From: Calliphora vicina
Lineage: Eukaryota; Arthropoda; Insecta; Diptera; Calliphoridae
Direction of reading: 5' to 3'
Length of the DNA: 64,000 bases
Assembly: GCF_958450345.1 (NCBI RefSeq)
Contig: NC_088780.1
Location: 32,263,667-32,327,666, forward strand
A program made the translations under genes and the position numbers. This document shows, piece after piece, positions 32,733-44,150 of this stretch; position 1 is the first letter of the stretch, and each line of letters opens with the position of its first letter. The notes below the pieces were generated by a model that searched no databases, had not been told where the DNA came from, and worked only from the letters and a program-made list of their open reading frames with translations.

Positions 32733-34355
32733 CACAGTGGTTTAAAAACTTTTTTTTTTGGAAATAATTCGGTATCTTGGGAACTATTGGAGATATTGTT
32801 ACGAAATTTCACATGGTTTGAGCTGAGGTGAGGGGGCCAGTACGTAGCCCCTCAAAGTTGGTCATCACGGGTCTCATTTTAAAATATCAGCTATATAGGC
32901 GTTAAAATTCTAAATAAAATAATCCAAAGTTGGAACTCGTATTTTTTACGTTTTTTCCCAAAAAAGCCCATATATTTTTTTTTTGTAGAAAACAAATTTC
33001 TTATAGGTTTTTTATATGATCCGGAAAGATAACTTAATGCAAAAGCATGTGAAAAAAATTTTGCTCACTTAAGCGGACATATCACCTCACAGTCCTATCC
33101 AAACTTGGCCAATTTAAAAAAAAATTCGGTTTGAGTAAAAAATTCTAAAAAGGCAAAGCACCGATCCACCGATGCACGCATTATATGGAAAAACGTACAA
33201 ACTTGTCAAATGGGGCAAAGTTTGTGGAACTTGTGAGGAGTAAACAAAGGCTTTTTGTATAAGTATTTGATATTGTTGAAAACCTTAGGACCTTTAAATT
33301 CATATTTTAGTAAAATTAAATAGTTTTATAAAATTTTGGGACTTTATTTACCTTAAAAACTAAAAAAAATTTCATATGGTGATTTTCAACGAATAAAAAT
33401 ATAAAATTTGAATTAATGTAAATTTTTAACAATTAAAGATATCATAACAAAATTTGGAACCAATATAGACTCAAATGTCCTCAAATCAATGACATTAGAA
33501 TTTCTAAAAAATTTTATTTTCAAATACCGAAATTCCTAAAAAAGGTGTTCCAAAAATTGAGTTTTTTTTAGAAAAGTGCGTGTGATAGTAAAAATACTTA
33601 GTAAGTATTTAAGATACATATGGGGTTATACAAATATGGGTGCTTTGCCTTTTTAGATTTTTGTACTCAAACCGATTTTTTTTTAAGCTGGCCAAGTTTG
33701 GATAGGATTGGGGGTGATATGTCCGCTAAATTGAACAAAATTTTTCTTTACATGCTTTTGCATTAAGTTATCTTTCCGGATCATATAAAAATTCTATATA
33801 GTTCCGAAGAAATTTTTTTTCTACAAAAGAAAAAATATATGCGCTTTTTGGAAAAAAACGTAAAACGGTCCTTTTTACAAGTTCCAACTTTGGATGCGTA
33901 TAACTTTTTATACGGCAGAGATAAGAGTTAGCAAGTTGTTTTTATTTTATTTAGAATTTTATCGCTAATATAGCTGATATTTTAAAAATAAATTTCGACC
34001 ATAAAAAAAATCAAGCAAAAAAAATCAATAAACCTGAATATCTCTTCAACTAATAGAGATAACGTACACTTATAAGCATATTTTTTGTAGATCTTCTCAA
34101 AGACTATTTATATTCAAAATTTCAGCTCATTCGGATCATAAATGGATTTTTGGCGATTTTTTTTACATAATTTGAGACCCGAGGAAACCAAATTTGAGGG
34201 CCTACGTACTGGCCCTCATTAGCGCTAGGAAGCTGAACAAACGTAAATCAACTTAAAAACACCTCAGCTCAAACCGTGTGAAATTTCGTAACAATATCTC
34301 CAATAGTTCCCAATATACCGAATTATTTCCAAAAAAAAATTTCTAAACCACTGTG
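32733..34355. mobile_element. 1.62 kb Transib-type foldback with perfect CGCTG duplication
   Basis: Ends CACAGTGGTTTA and inverted CACAGTGGTTTA, flanked by CGCTG on both sides (32728-32732, 34356-34360). The arms match inward for hundreds of bases: GAGATATTGTTACGAAATTT, GGTTTGAGCTGAGGTG, GGGCCAGTACGTAG and, near the middle, TCCAAACTTGGCCA with its inverse TGGCCAAGTTTGGA. CACAGTG ends and a GC-rich 5 bp duplication are diagnostic of Transib, the superfamily related to RAG1. No transposase inside, so non-autonomous. Confidence 0.88.
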
Positions 34356-34360
34356 CGCTG

Positions 34361-34700
34361 CCACTCGTGATATACGAAAAATGCAAGTATTCGTGAACCG
34401 CTTTCTTCGCAAGATCCTACGCGCATTCTGGCCGAGCACCATTTCTAATCATACACTCTGGGAAAGATCAGGCCAACAAATCCTATCGATTGAAATATGG
34501 GGACGAAAATGGCGTTGGATCCACCACACCCTTAGCAGGCTGACTAACGACATCACTAGAACTGCCATAGACTGGAATCCTCAAGGGAACAAAAGAAAAA
34601 GGGACGCCCAGCTCATACATGGAGAAGACAGAAGAGGAACACCGTCCCCACTTCTTCTTCATTATGACAGGTCCTACAGTAGGCCCAATCTTCTAACATG
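34361..34700 (+). pseudogene. LINE RT remnant (RTE-like), 3' part of split copy
   Basis: TRDIRKMQVFVNRFLRKILR, AFWPSTISNHTLWERSGQQI, then GRKWRWIHHTLSRLTNDITR, TAIDWNPQGNKRKRDAQLIH match the tail '..LQ.F.N.CLR.IL...WP..ISN..LW..TGQ', 'R.W.WIGHTLR......TR.AL.WNPQG.R.RG'. Frame is open from 34381 for 139 codons, longer than the recognisable part. Removing the foldback and one CGCTG rejoins this to 32297-32732 in order. Confidence 0.85.
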
Positions 34701-34890
34701 TGTCTCAATTATACAGTGTCCCGTAATGAAGGAAACAATTAGCATTATTTGCTCACTACAATATTCCATAAATAGATTCGTCCTGCTGGCCCCCAAGTAG
34801 ACCTCGTTATAACACGGGAAGACTCGTTGGTCAACCTGCATTGTGCAGACTCATATAGTCGTCACGATATCACAGTCATCTTGCATTTAA

Positions 34891-34931
34891 CAAGGTAAAT
34901 AAATACCAGCCGTTAGTATTTATTTACCTTG
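34891..34931. repeat. perfect 16 bp hairpin
   Basis: CAAGGTAAATAAATAC (34891-34906) and its exact inverse (34916-34931) around the 9 nt loop CAGCCGTTA. It lies about 190 bp beyond the LINE RT remnant and may mark the LINE 3' end or a very small MITE. Confidence 0.9.
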
Positions 34932-34934
34932 TTT

Positions 34935-37005
34935 GGTCTTGGATTAAAAAGTGTCTACAAGACAAAATTTAAACTTGTTGTGAATTATTTCACTAGTACT
35001 GGAGTAATTAAAAATTAACCCTTTTCGTAATTTGTCTAAAATTAAACATTTCTTGGTAGCTTCCTTTAAGATTTTATATCTTAAAGGAATACAAATTAAT
35101 GTAGAAGGTTTCCTTAAACTCTTGACACAAACGAAAATAAATGACACCAGTTTTTAAAATCATTCAGTTTATAAATTTCAAACGTCACAATTTCTAACCT
35201 TTTTAAACCTGTTTGAAAATCAAATAACTCATTTCTGGGAAATAAACAACTATTTTTTTATTTAAATTTCTTTATAAAATCTTGAACTAATTAAGATTTT
35301 ATTATTCAGTTGGAAAAGGGTTAAACTCTGTTATTATTTCCATTTGAATTTGAACTATATTCGGTAAACTAATCACCCAAAAACAGAACAAACTCAATGT
35401 GTTTTTTGTATTAAAATGTAGTCGTACTATCACAAAACCCGTCATAAATAGAAAGAATAAAAAAAGACAATAGAACAAAAGATGTTTAGAGAAGAAAAAA
35501 AACACACATTTGTTTTCAAAAACACAAACTTCGTAGAAGTATTTGCATGTGCAAGGACACTCAATACAATTTTCCCAAAACTCAAAAAAAAAAATGAAAG
35601 GGTTAAAGGATCTACTTATTTACCTGGCATAAAAAACCTAAAGAAAAATAAGCAAAGATTTCAACGGAAGTAAAAAAAAAACATAAAAATTCGTTGAAAT
35701 TTAGTAGAATACAAACATTTGAAAACACAAGCAATAATTGTAACTAGAACGATAATGTGTCTTTGGTGTATTGTGTCTGTCTATGGGCGCTTTGTTTAGT
35801 TTGGCACAGAACCCAAAGTAATTATGGTCAAGGATAATGAGCAGAGGAACTGGTAAAACGCGCGAATGACATCATAAACCATCAGAGTTAAAGTTGAAGT
35901 CTAGAAAAGTGAAAGATCATCTTGGTAAACAACTAAACAAATATGTAAAACGAGTCTGAGTATTAAAGGCGAAATTCAAATTTTGGTTTAACATGCTGTG
36001 AGGACAGCAGCGGTAGTTGCAGTAAAATATGTGTGAAGAAAGCGAACATTTCCTCTATAACTGACTCATTAACACGCATATTTTGTAAATATGATCTAAA
36101 ACCAAACAACAAACATTGAAACACACTAACAATTTACAAATTTCCATAAAGATTTTCATTGTTAATCTCTTAGCTTAACAAGCAGACATTAAGGATTTAC
36201 CTGTTTGCTTATCTTTTAGTTTTTCGGTCTTTAACCCAAACAACACAAAACAGAACAGAACAAAACAAAACAACGACAGTTAAATGTAAATTTCTTTACT
36301 CTTGCATATGGATTGCTTTTCTAATAATTTAAGCCTCAATATCCTTAATTTGTCCTTCACGCTTTTGTTTAATAATTTACTAACAATGAAAATTAGAGCA
36401 ACTTGTTTTTCGTTACAATTTTTTCACATTGAAAACAATTGAATTTTTAAAATGTTGCTCTAGTTTTTCTCCGTTAATCCCGCCATAATAAATGTAATTT
36501 GTAGAAATTTTTCAATTTTTTCCAAAATCTAAAAGAGATTTTTTTTTGTGGATTTTTAAAAATTTCCTAAGAATTTCAAGGATTCTTTGAACTAGGATGA
36601 GGTTTCAAAGGAAGTGAAAATTGTTGTGTTGTTTTACAAAGATTCTTCGTTTTAAAATGTGGAAATAATTTTCGCTTCTAACATTTTATTTATAGGAAAT
36701 TGTAAATTTATTTTGTTTTAATTTCCTTTATTTGCACCTACACAGATTAAACGTAAATACAATTAAATTTGTTGCTTAATAAAGTGCAGAACTTAATGAA
36801 AGATATTATTTAATTGTATTGACATCAAATCTGAATCTGATATGAAAATCTGAACAAAAATATTTCCTGTAAATTCAAAATTGATTTATTATATTGAAAG
36901 CAGATACTAAAGTTTTTGAAATCAATAATTTGAATCACATTCTTCATTATTTCCTTAAACAGAAATACAATATTTCAGCAATTACCTAAGGTACTGTGAA
37001 ATAGC
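34935..37005. other. non-coding, likely host DNA
   Basis: No element ends or protein similarity. 35740-36300 is of higher complexity (for example AGAACCCAAAGTAATTATGG). Could be intron or intergenic. The two frames at 35302-35673 lack any recognisable motif. Confidence 0.5.
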
Positions 37006-37007
37006 TC

Positions 37008-37875
37008 CCAAACGAATTAACATGTGTGCAAACTAAGCATCATTTGCGGGAAGTTTTGCTTTACTTATTTTATTTGAGAAAAAAGAGTGCCGCTGAAGCA
37101 TACCGATTGCTCACCGAAGCTTATGGTGATACAGAAGACAAAGATCGTCCAGGCCAGCCAAACATGTTTGAAGACCAAGAATTGGAGGCATTACTCCATG
37201 AAGATTGTTGTCAAACTCAACAAGAGCTTGCAAAATCATTGGGGGCTACTCAATCAGCAATTTCAAAATGTTTGCAAGCAGCAGGATTCCTACAAAAGTA
37301 GGGAAATTGGGTAACATACGAATTGAAGCTGAGATACCTTGAAATATGATTTTGCATGACCGAAATTATGCTTGAAAGCTATAAAAGAAAATAATTTTTG
37401 CAGCGTGTTATTATTTGCGTTGAAAAATGGATCCATTACAACAACCCCAAGCGTAAGAGATCGTATGTGAAGACCGGCCAACCCGTCGAATCGACACCAA
37501 AGCTATCCATGGCGCTTAGATAATTCTCTATATTTGGTGGGACCAAAATTATGAGCTGCTGAATTTTGGTTCGTTTGAAGCGAGCATTTGGTGAAAAACT
37601 CCCACAATTAGCGGCCAGACATGAAACTGTGATATTCCATCATGACAACACTCGGCCAAATCTTGCAATGCCTGTTAAAAACTATTGGTTGGGAAGTTTT
37701 GCCTGCTATTTGTTTCGATCGATGCAGAATGCTCCCTTTGGAATACGCTTCACTTTGGAACAGAGTATCCAATATTAGCTTGATTTGTTCAAGGTCTCAA
37801 AAGATGAACAGTTCTTTTGGCTCGGAATCCATATGTTGCCAGAAAGATGAGAAAAGGTCATAGCTAACAAACTAT
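37008..37875 (+). pseudogene. mariner transposase remnant, copy 3 (best preserved)
   Basis: The open frame 37026-37301 reads KHHLREVLLYLFYLRKKSAA, EAYRLLTEAYG, (deletion of about 25 residues), DRPGQPNMFEDQELEALLHE, DCCQTQQELAKSLGATQSAI, SKCLQAAGFLQK, then a TAG at 37299 where CAG is expected. Beyond it are GNWVTYELK, VIICVEKWIHYNNPKRKRSY, GQPVESTPK, VIFHHDNTRPNLAMPVKNYW, FRSMQNAPFGIRFTLEQ and SKDEQFFWLGIHMLPER. First catalytic D is V, second D (HHDN) is kept, third (SPDLAPSDY) is deleted. Inactive. Confidence 0.9.
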
Positions 37876-38789
37876 CTAACCTTGGTGCAAATTTCATCCC
37901 GATCGGAAGACATCGATATCAAAAGTTGGTTTACTTGACATGAAATCCACCATTAAAATCACCATAAAACCATAAAAATTTTGTGAAGATGGTTTAAAAC
38001 ACTACATTAGGTCCATGCGGTCCATTCGTAAAACCGATTTTAGAATTTTCCCATACAACAATTTTTCCCAATATTGAAAGTAGGAACCTACTCTGATGTG
38101 TAGATCCACTATGAAGGATTTTTTGGAAATATCCAACCTAATCTTAATTTATGCAAAATATGCAAGTGGACAGGTGTGTGGTACTTTTTGACTTTTGTGC
38201 TTTTAAGGGTATATATCAGAATAATCCGACATCTTCCAGTATTATAATGTTTATTTGGAAAGGTCGCTGACTCATGACGATATCAAAAATTATGTTAAAA
38301 GACATCCCTGTCGAACTCCAGTACCAACTATAATTTTACGCGAAAAAGAGCCCTAGTAAAAGATTTGGCATTGATCTAATATGTCGACTGTCTTCTCAAA
38401 GCAGTTGATTATAAGTAATATATTAGGGTAACCTCTATTCAACTGATTGTTTCACAATTATTGTCAATATAATCTAGCTGGTACTAGATTATCCGATATA
38501 ATATTGTTAATAATATGTTTTAAAAACTTATTAGTCATGCTAATATTTCTTGGGTAACTTTGCTATAATGTTTTCCTTAAGTTCTTGTGGAAAGATAAGT
38601 TATGTCTTGAGAAGCTCTAGAAGAAGCTCACTTCTAAAACTTTGAAAGAAAACTTAGGGTCAGGCGCGGATCCAGTGTTTAGGCTATGTTTATATGTTAA
38701 ATTATGGTACTGAACTCTAACTGAACTCTAAAGTAAAGTACTTTTCCCAGATTTTTGAGATTGTATTCCAACTGTGTTTTCTTGGCAAA
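37876..38789. other. non-coding, nothing recognised
   Basis: After the mariner there is ordinary AT-rich sequence with no element termini I can pair and no coding similarity. Confidence 0.5.
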
Positions 38790-39385
38790 CATACACACAG
38801 AAAACAGATCGGTTGGAAAACAGTTGTAATAATGAAAATTTAATTAACTCAATTAAATTTGTATTGTAGTGATCGAAAATCTATAAATTCAATAGATTTT
38901 CTTTATTCACAAGTGTAAAATCATTATTGTAATCAAATTGAGGTTTCTACAATCGTAAATTTAGTTAACATAATCAATTTGTGTGTGGTTAAAATTAAAT
39001 AAATAAATTCGGAAGTTAGAACCGAATTGTATTCACATTTCATGACTAAATATTAGTAGTTACAATCAAATATGTCTACAATTTACAAATTAACTTTGTT
39101 TTCGGCTATGGTAACCAATAATTCGGTCATAGAATCCGAAACGAATCAAATTCGGTGATTCCAACCTACTAGAGATTATATTGATCATAAAAATTTAAAT
39201 TAGTTTTCTATTACTATGTGGATATTTAAATTGCAGTATACCACGGTTTTTCCAAATAATCAAGAATTGGAACGTGTTTTCGAGTCGTTCGTATAATATT
39301 GTATATATTGATCTGTATATGCGTATATATTTCCCAGCAGTTAAGCAAGTAGTCAATGTATCCCTTAAAGACAGTAATTGTAACA

Positions 39386-39780
39386 AATGTCTTATCACTT
39401 GGCTGCCTCCAATTTATATATTTTGGTCATTTGACACGTGTGTGCACTTTGTAGTGCAGAGAGAAGACAATTGGTTACTTTTTACATCCCAAGTAATCTA
39501 GCGTGAAGACGATCGTCACTTAAGTGTCTCTAAGTAATCTGGAATGTAGTCACCTTAATCGTTTTGTGAGTAATTCGTTCTCAAACGTCTTATCACTTGG
39601 CTGACTCCAATTTATATATTTTGGCCATTTGACACGTATGTACTCTTTGTAGTGCAGAGAGAAGACAATTGGTTTATTTATACACCACAAGTAATCTGGC
39701 AGGAAGAAAATCGTCACTTTAGTGTCTCTAAGTAATCTACGGTGAAGTCACTTTAAAATATTATTTTGTGCTGCACTTTA
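39386..39780. repeat. direct tandem duplication, ~198 bp
   Basis: TGTCTTATCACTTGGCTGCC, GTGCAGAGAGAAGACAATTG and AGTGTCTCTAAGTAATCT appear from 39388 and again from about 39586 in the same order with moderate divergence. Confidence 0.85.
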
Positions 39781-40079
39781 GAAAGTAGTTATTTTACCAA
39801 CGAGTAGTAATCTATTGTATAGTCAATTGTCTCCTAATGTCTCATTTTAGTCTGAAGTATAGTCTGTTTCAATTTTATTTAACTTTAGGGATAAGCCATT
39901 TTACTCACTACAAAAGTATAACTATAATTATATTTAAGGACTAGCAACTTTACTTACTACCTTATGTTACTTTGAAAATAATACTTTGAGACTAGTAATT
40001 TAACTTACGCTAAGTAACCTGGAGTCGGTCAATCTGACTATGTACAAAGTCATTATTTAATGGCAAAATTTTTACAAAA

Positions 40080-40260
40080 ACTGAAAAAATTGCATATTTT
40101 CCCCTTGTAAATGCACCTCAAAACTTCAGCGTCGTTGCGCCACCAGTTAACGTTATCCTATCATCCTAATATTTTACACAATGTGTTTCTACAATACATA
40201 GAACAATTCTAGAGGGGGGGACGGTCAAAATTCGCAATTTTATTTTTTTGGAGCACTCTA
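40080..40260 (-). mobile_element. fragment with TAGAGTGCTCCAAAAAAATA end
   Basis: Inward from 40260 the minus strand reads TAGAGTGCTCCAAAAAAATA, AAATTGCGAATTTTGACCGT, TCTAGAATTGTTCTA and GTTAACTGGTGGCGCAACG. The first blocks match 58776 onwards; the last matches 20400-20415. All three belong to one family. The right flank ATGTACAT is the same word that follows the 62012 end. The left end is absent. Confidence 0.65.
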
Positions 40261-40944
40261 ATGTACATATTGTATTTTTAATATATCATTTTGGTTTTAT
40301 AACTTATTACAACTCTTAAATTGAACTTTAGAAATTAGTTATTTAACTCACCAGAAGGATATGCCTTTTAGACTGACTATTTGTGGTCAATAATCTTCCG
40401 CATACGACACAAAAAGCTAGTTAAGTAGCTTATCAAGTAACCAGTTTGGTAGCTAGTAAGGTAACTGACTCTATGTAACCGGTATGTGAATCCAATACGT
40501 TGACTACTTTGGACCAACTATAAGACAGTCTCAATGTAATCAAAAGGAGACAATTGACCCCCAGCCTAGGACATGCCCGTGTTAAAATGGCTAGTCACGT
40601 GGCTATTGAAGTGACTAGCTCCCACCCTAAATGATGGGTAAAATCACTAGTTCGGTACTGTCTCCTCGAACTGCTGGGTTATAATTGCAATGTATTATAA
40701 TAAAGCATACATGTATATGTTAGTATATCTTAAAATAAAAAAAATATATATTTTTTCATTGGGCATGTCTAATGTAAATATGTATAATTTTTCTGATTAT
40801 ATCAACCGAATTATTTGTTTCTAACAGTTGCGTATACCATATTTACAGTAGTCGGAATCGAATTGTGAGATAGTACGTGCAACCGACAAAATTCGATTGG
40901 GGACAAATTCGGTTGTGAACACAAATCTGTTTTCTCTGTGTATG

Positions 40945-43900
40945 AATAAAAATAATTTTCATTCAATATTTAATGGCGTGATTCGATAGCAAGACGGATT
41001 TAGGGATTAACCTTGAGGTGTTCTGGGAAGATGTTAATACTTCTTGCAATTCTATTATTTTTTAGGGATTTTATGAACTCACTGACCTCAAAACCTAGAG
41101 AAGGGGTTGAACTGATATTGAGTTGTGCGATCACTTGTAGAAAGTATCGAATATCGAGTGTTTAGTCGTTTGAAGTAATAGTGTATGTGTTAGTTTCTTG
41201 ACGAGGATATACGTATAAGCCGATGATTCGATTTGTTTCCGCTGCAGCTAGAGCTTAAAGGTGGCTATTTACGATTTAATTTGCGATCGCGATAGTTTTG
41301 TGTGTGGAACATGAGCTGAGTTGAGTGCTGCTTTAATTTCCTACCACTCCGTTTCTCATGTTTTTTGATTAAACCTATAATTAAGTCTAGTCTCTTTTCA
41401 GACTGGCTTAGTTTCTGATGGTTTCTTTGTGATTTGTAGTCATTTAGGATGAGTAGCCTTCCGAATTACATCAATTTCATTACTGATTTATCAATGGCTG
41501 CGATTTAAATTTAGTTTCAGAAAATTTATGATCACAATTACCAATGTCAGCCATTAGACTAACCTCAGTCTAGGTCAAAGGTCAAATTTAAGAATATTTT
41601 ATATTGTTTATGAAAATATAACGAAATATTTTGAAGTTTTTGTTAGATTAGAAATGTTTCAACACTTGAGAAAAATATTTCAAAATAATTTTTCCAATTT
41701 TCTTAAATTTAAATTTTTATCAAATCAAAATTTTTACATAATATATTTTTAAACAAGTTTTTATAAAGAAACTTAATACCATGTATATATGTGTATTGGA
41801 AATGTTATATAATTTAGCCTTTAAGCAATCTTTAATCCCACAAACTGCAATAAATACATATCTATTCGCTGTTAAGAAATTATTAATTTTAAATTACATA
41901 TGTTTTTGTATGTTTCCAATTCAAAACCTCCCTATCATTAACACACACACACATCTCAACTATTTAATATTTGCATGTCTTATTATAAATTTTCTTAGAA
42001 GCGTGCCATCATCATCATCTTAAATTAACTTCACCATAAACAATCAATTAAATTAAAATTTGCATACGAACGAAAAACGAATATTTGCCTACCCTCATAT
42101 TAAAGCAAATACTTATGCAAATAAATTATTTGAAAATTTCTTGCAAGATTTCAATATATACACACACAAAGAAGGGTGTGTCTCCAGAAATTAAGATCCT
42201 ATTGAGAAAATAAAATTTAAAAATGTTGATATTAGTTTAATAAAGGTTAATTGGAAACTGATTTGAAATTGATGAAAAGGAACGTGGCAACAGAAAATTC
42301 AAAATTCTTTAAATGCTCATTAAATTAGAAAAAAAGGTCAAAGTTTAAGTATTGAGATGTTTAAAAATAGGTGAGAAAAAGATAATGAAATTGGTAATAA
42401 TTGTTCAATAACTCTTAAACGAGAGTTGGTATTCCAAAATGAGCTTAAACTAAAACGTTGTATTCATAAAAAAGAAATATTTTTCTGACCTTTGACCTGT
42501 AATATCGCGCCTTGGGAAAATGTTATTTAGATTACAAGTGAATTACAACAAATCCAAATTTGTTTACTATTCAATTTGAATTAAAAAAATCAATCCATTT
42601 TAAAGCCTGCTAAACTTCGAAAGCGATATGATTAAGACAACACGACAACACGTCCATTACAAAACACGTCCGTTACAAAACTGTCCTAAACCATCTAAAG
42701 GTTGATATTTTAATAAAAATCTTTCAAATACTTTTGGCATTTTGAAAAATAGTTCCCAGGCTGTTATTAAATAAACTGAAGTGTTTCTGATTAAACTCGT
42801 TCTGGAACCAGTTATTTTCGAACAAGTTTAAACATGTTTAAGAATTTCCAAATAAACATTCCCATAATTTCTTCTATAAAATTCTAAAGATTTTGCGTTA
42901 CATGTCTTCTATTTTCTAAACAATGCAATAAATAATCTACATACATTTTAAAAACAAATCGAACAATAAAAGAAAAGAAAAAATCCGTTAAAACTAGTTC
43001 AGATTTGATAAGAAAACTGACACAAAAAGGTCAAATAATTAAACATTTCGTGAGAAATAAAATTTAAATATTAAAATCTATTGAATAATAAAAGTGCCAT
43101 GAAAAACCATAAAAGGTCAAGCTGTAAATGAAGAATATTTTGCCATATACAGGACATAAGGGAATGGTTTCCTATTATTATTGTAATTGTTATCCTTTAT
43201 GCTAAATAAACAACCCTAAATCCTTTTTATTGAAAACAATTTTTCTAAATTTTCAGGACTTTTAAAGGAAAAATAAACGTTATAAAAATTTTCAAAACAA
43301 AAACTAGAAAAATTTTAATGACAAAAATGTTTGTTTGCCAATGTTTTGTTGTTCAAAAAAAAAGACAATAAATTTAAAATTTCTAGCGCCATTTCATACT
43401 CTAGCACTAGCTAGCACCTTTTTTCGAATTCCTTGAATAATGAGTTAGTTTAGGCATCCTGTCAGCCAGTCAGCCAGCCGTTAGCCACCCCTATAGTTGA
43501 GTTTGTATCATTGTTGTGTTTGCTGTTGAAAATATTGTCTTGCTTGAAACTTTCTTTTCCATGACCCCTGAGATTGTATTGTGTTTTTAGTTCAGTTTTG
43601 AATTGATTTGATTTGAAAAATTATTTTATATTCATTAGTTACATAGTTTTAGAGGAACGTGCTTGTGTAGGGTGGTTTTTCAATTGGTTTTTTTCTCTAT
43701 ATTTGTTTGATAATGATGACAAGAGGTCATTATTGGCAGCCTGCAAAAAAATCTGGCCTTTGATGCTTGCAACAATAACATTATGTATGTATTTAGAATT
43801 TAAACAAAAAGGTTGACCAATTGGCTGACCCCTAAGATTGCCTTAATACTGGTTACATTTGGTGTTACAATTTACAGTTTATATAATTTTAAGCAAATAA

Positions 43901-44150
43901 TAGAAATATTAGAGAAAAAAACGTTACATAAATAACCACAGGGGTCATTTTATGTAAGAGTTGTATATACATACATACAGTAAATGCATATTTTTTTTTG
44001 AAATGAGTTTAAAAATTGGCGCTACATATGCTTCTACCTAAATATAAGCAAAAAATCCTTTTATGTAATAAATACCTCAATTTTCATACGACCAAAACTT
44101 GATAAATTGAAGTAATATTTTTAAAATAACATATCTAAATGTATATGTAG
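40945..44150. other. non-coding, likely host DNA
   Basis: No element termini or protein similarity. Includes (AC)n at 41939-41953 and CAGCCAGTCAGCCAGC near 43462. The frames at 41781-42023 and 43613-43816 show no recognisable domain. Confidence 0.5.

Larger units (their letters stand above)
38790..40944. mobile_element. candidate 2.15 kb element with CATACACASAGAAAACAGAT ends
   Basis: The left end CATACACACAGAAAACAGAT and the right end, inverted CATACACAGAGAAAACAGAT, match at 19 of 20 positions. The interior (39340-40660) is full of AAGTAAC, GTAACCTGG and ACTAGT words and contains a 198 bp direct duplication. A fragment with a TAGAGTGCTCC end (40080-40260) is nested in it. No coding similarity, and no target duplication that I can defend. 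Confidence 0.5.

Noticed and set aside
34381..34800. 139-codon frame as a host gene
   Set aside because: Most of it matches the C-terminal tail of an RTE-like LINE reverse transcriptase and it continues the remnant at 32297-32732.
20347..40260. TAGAGTGCTCC ends at 20347 and 40260 as one 20 kb element
   Set aside because: Flanks ATAAATAT and ATGTACAT do not match, and the interval holds many unrelated complete elements. Each is more likely a solo remnant of one family.
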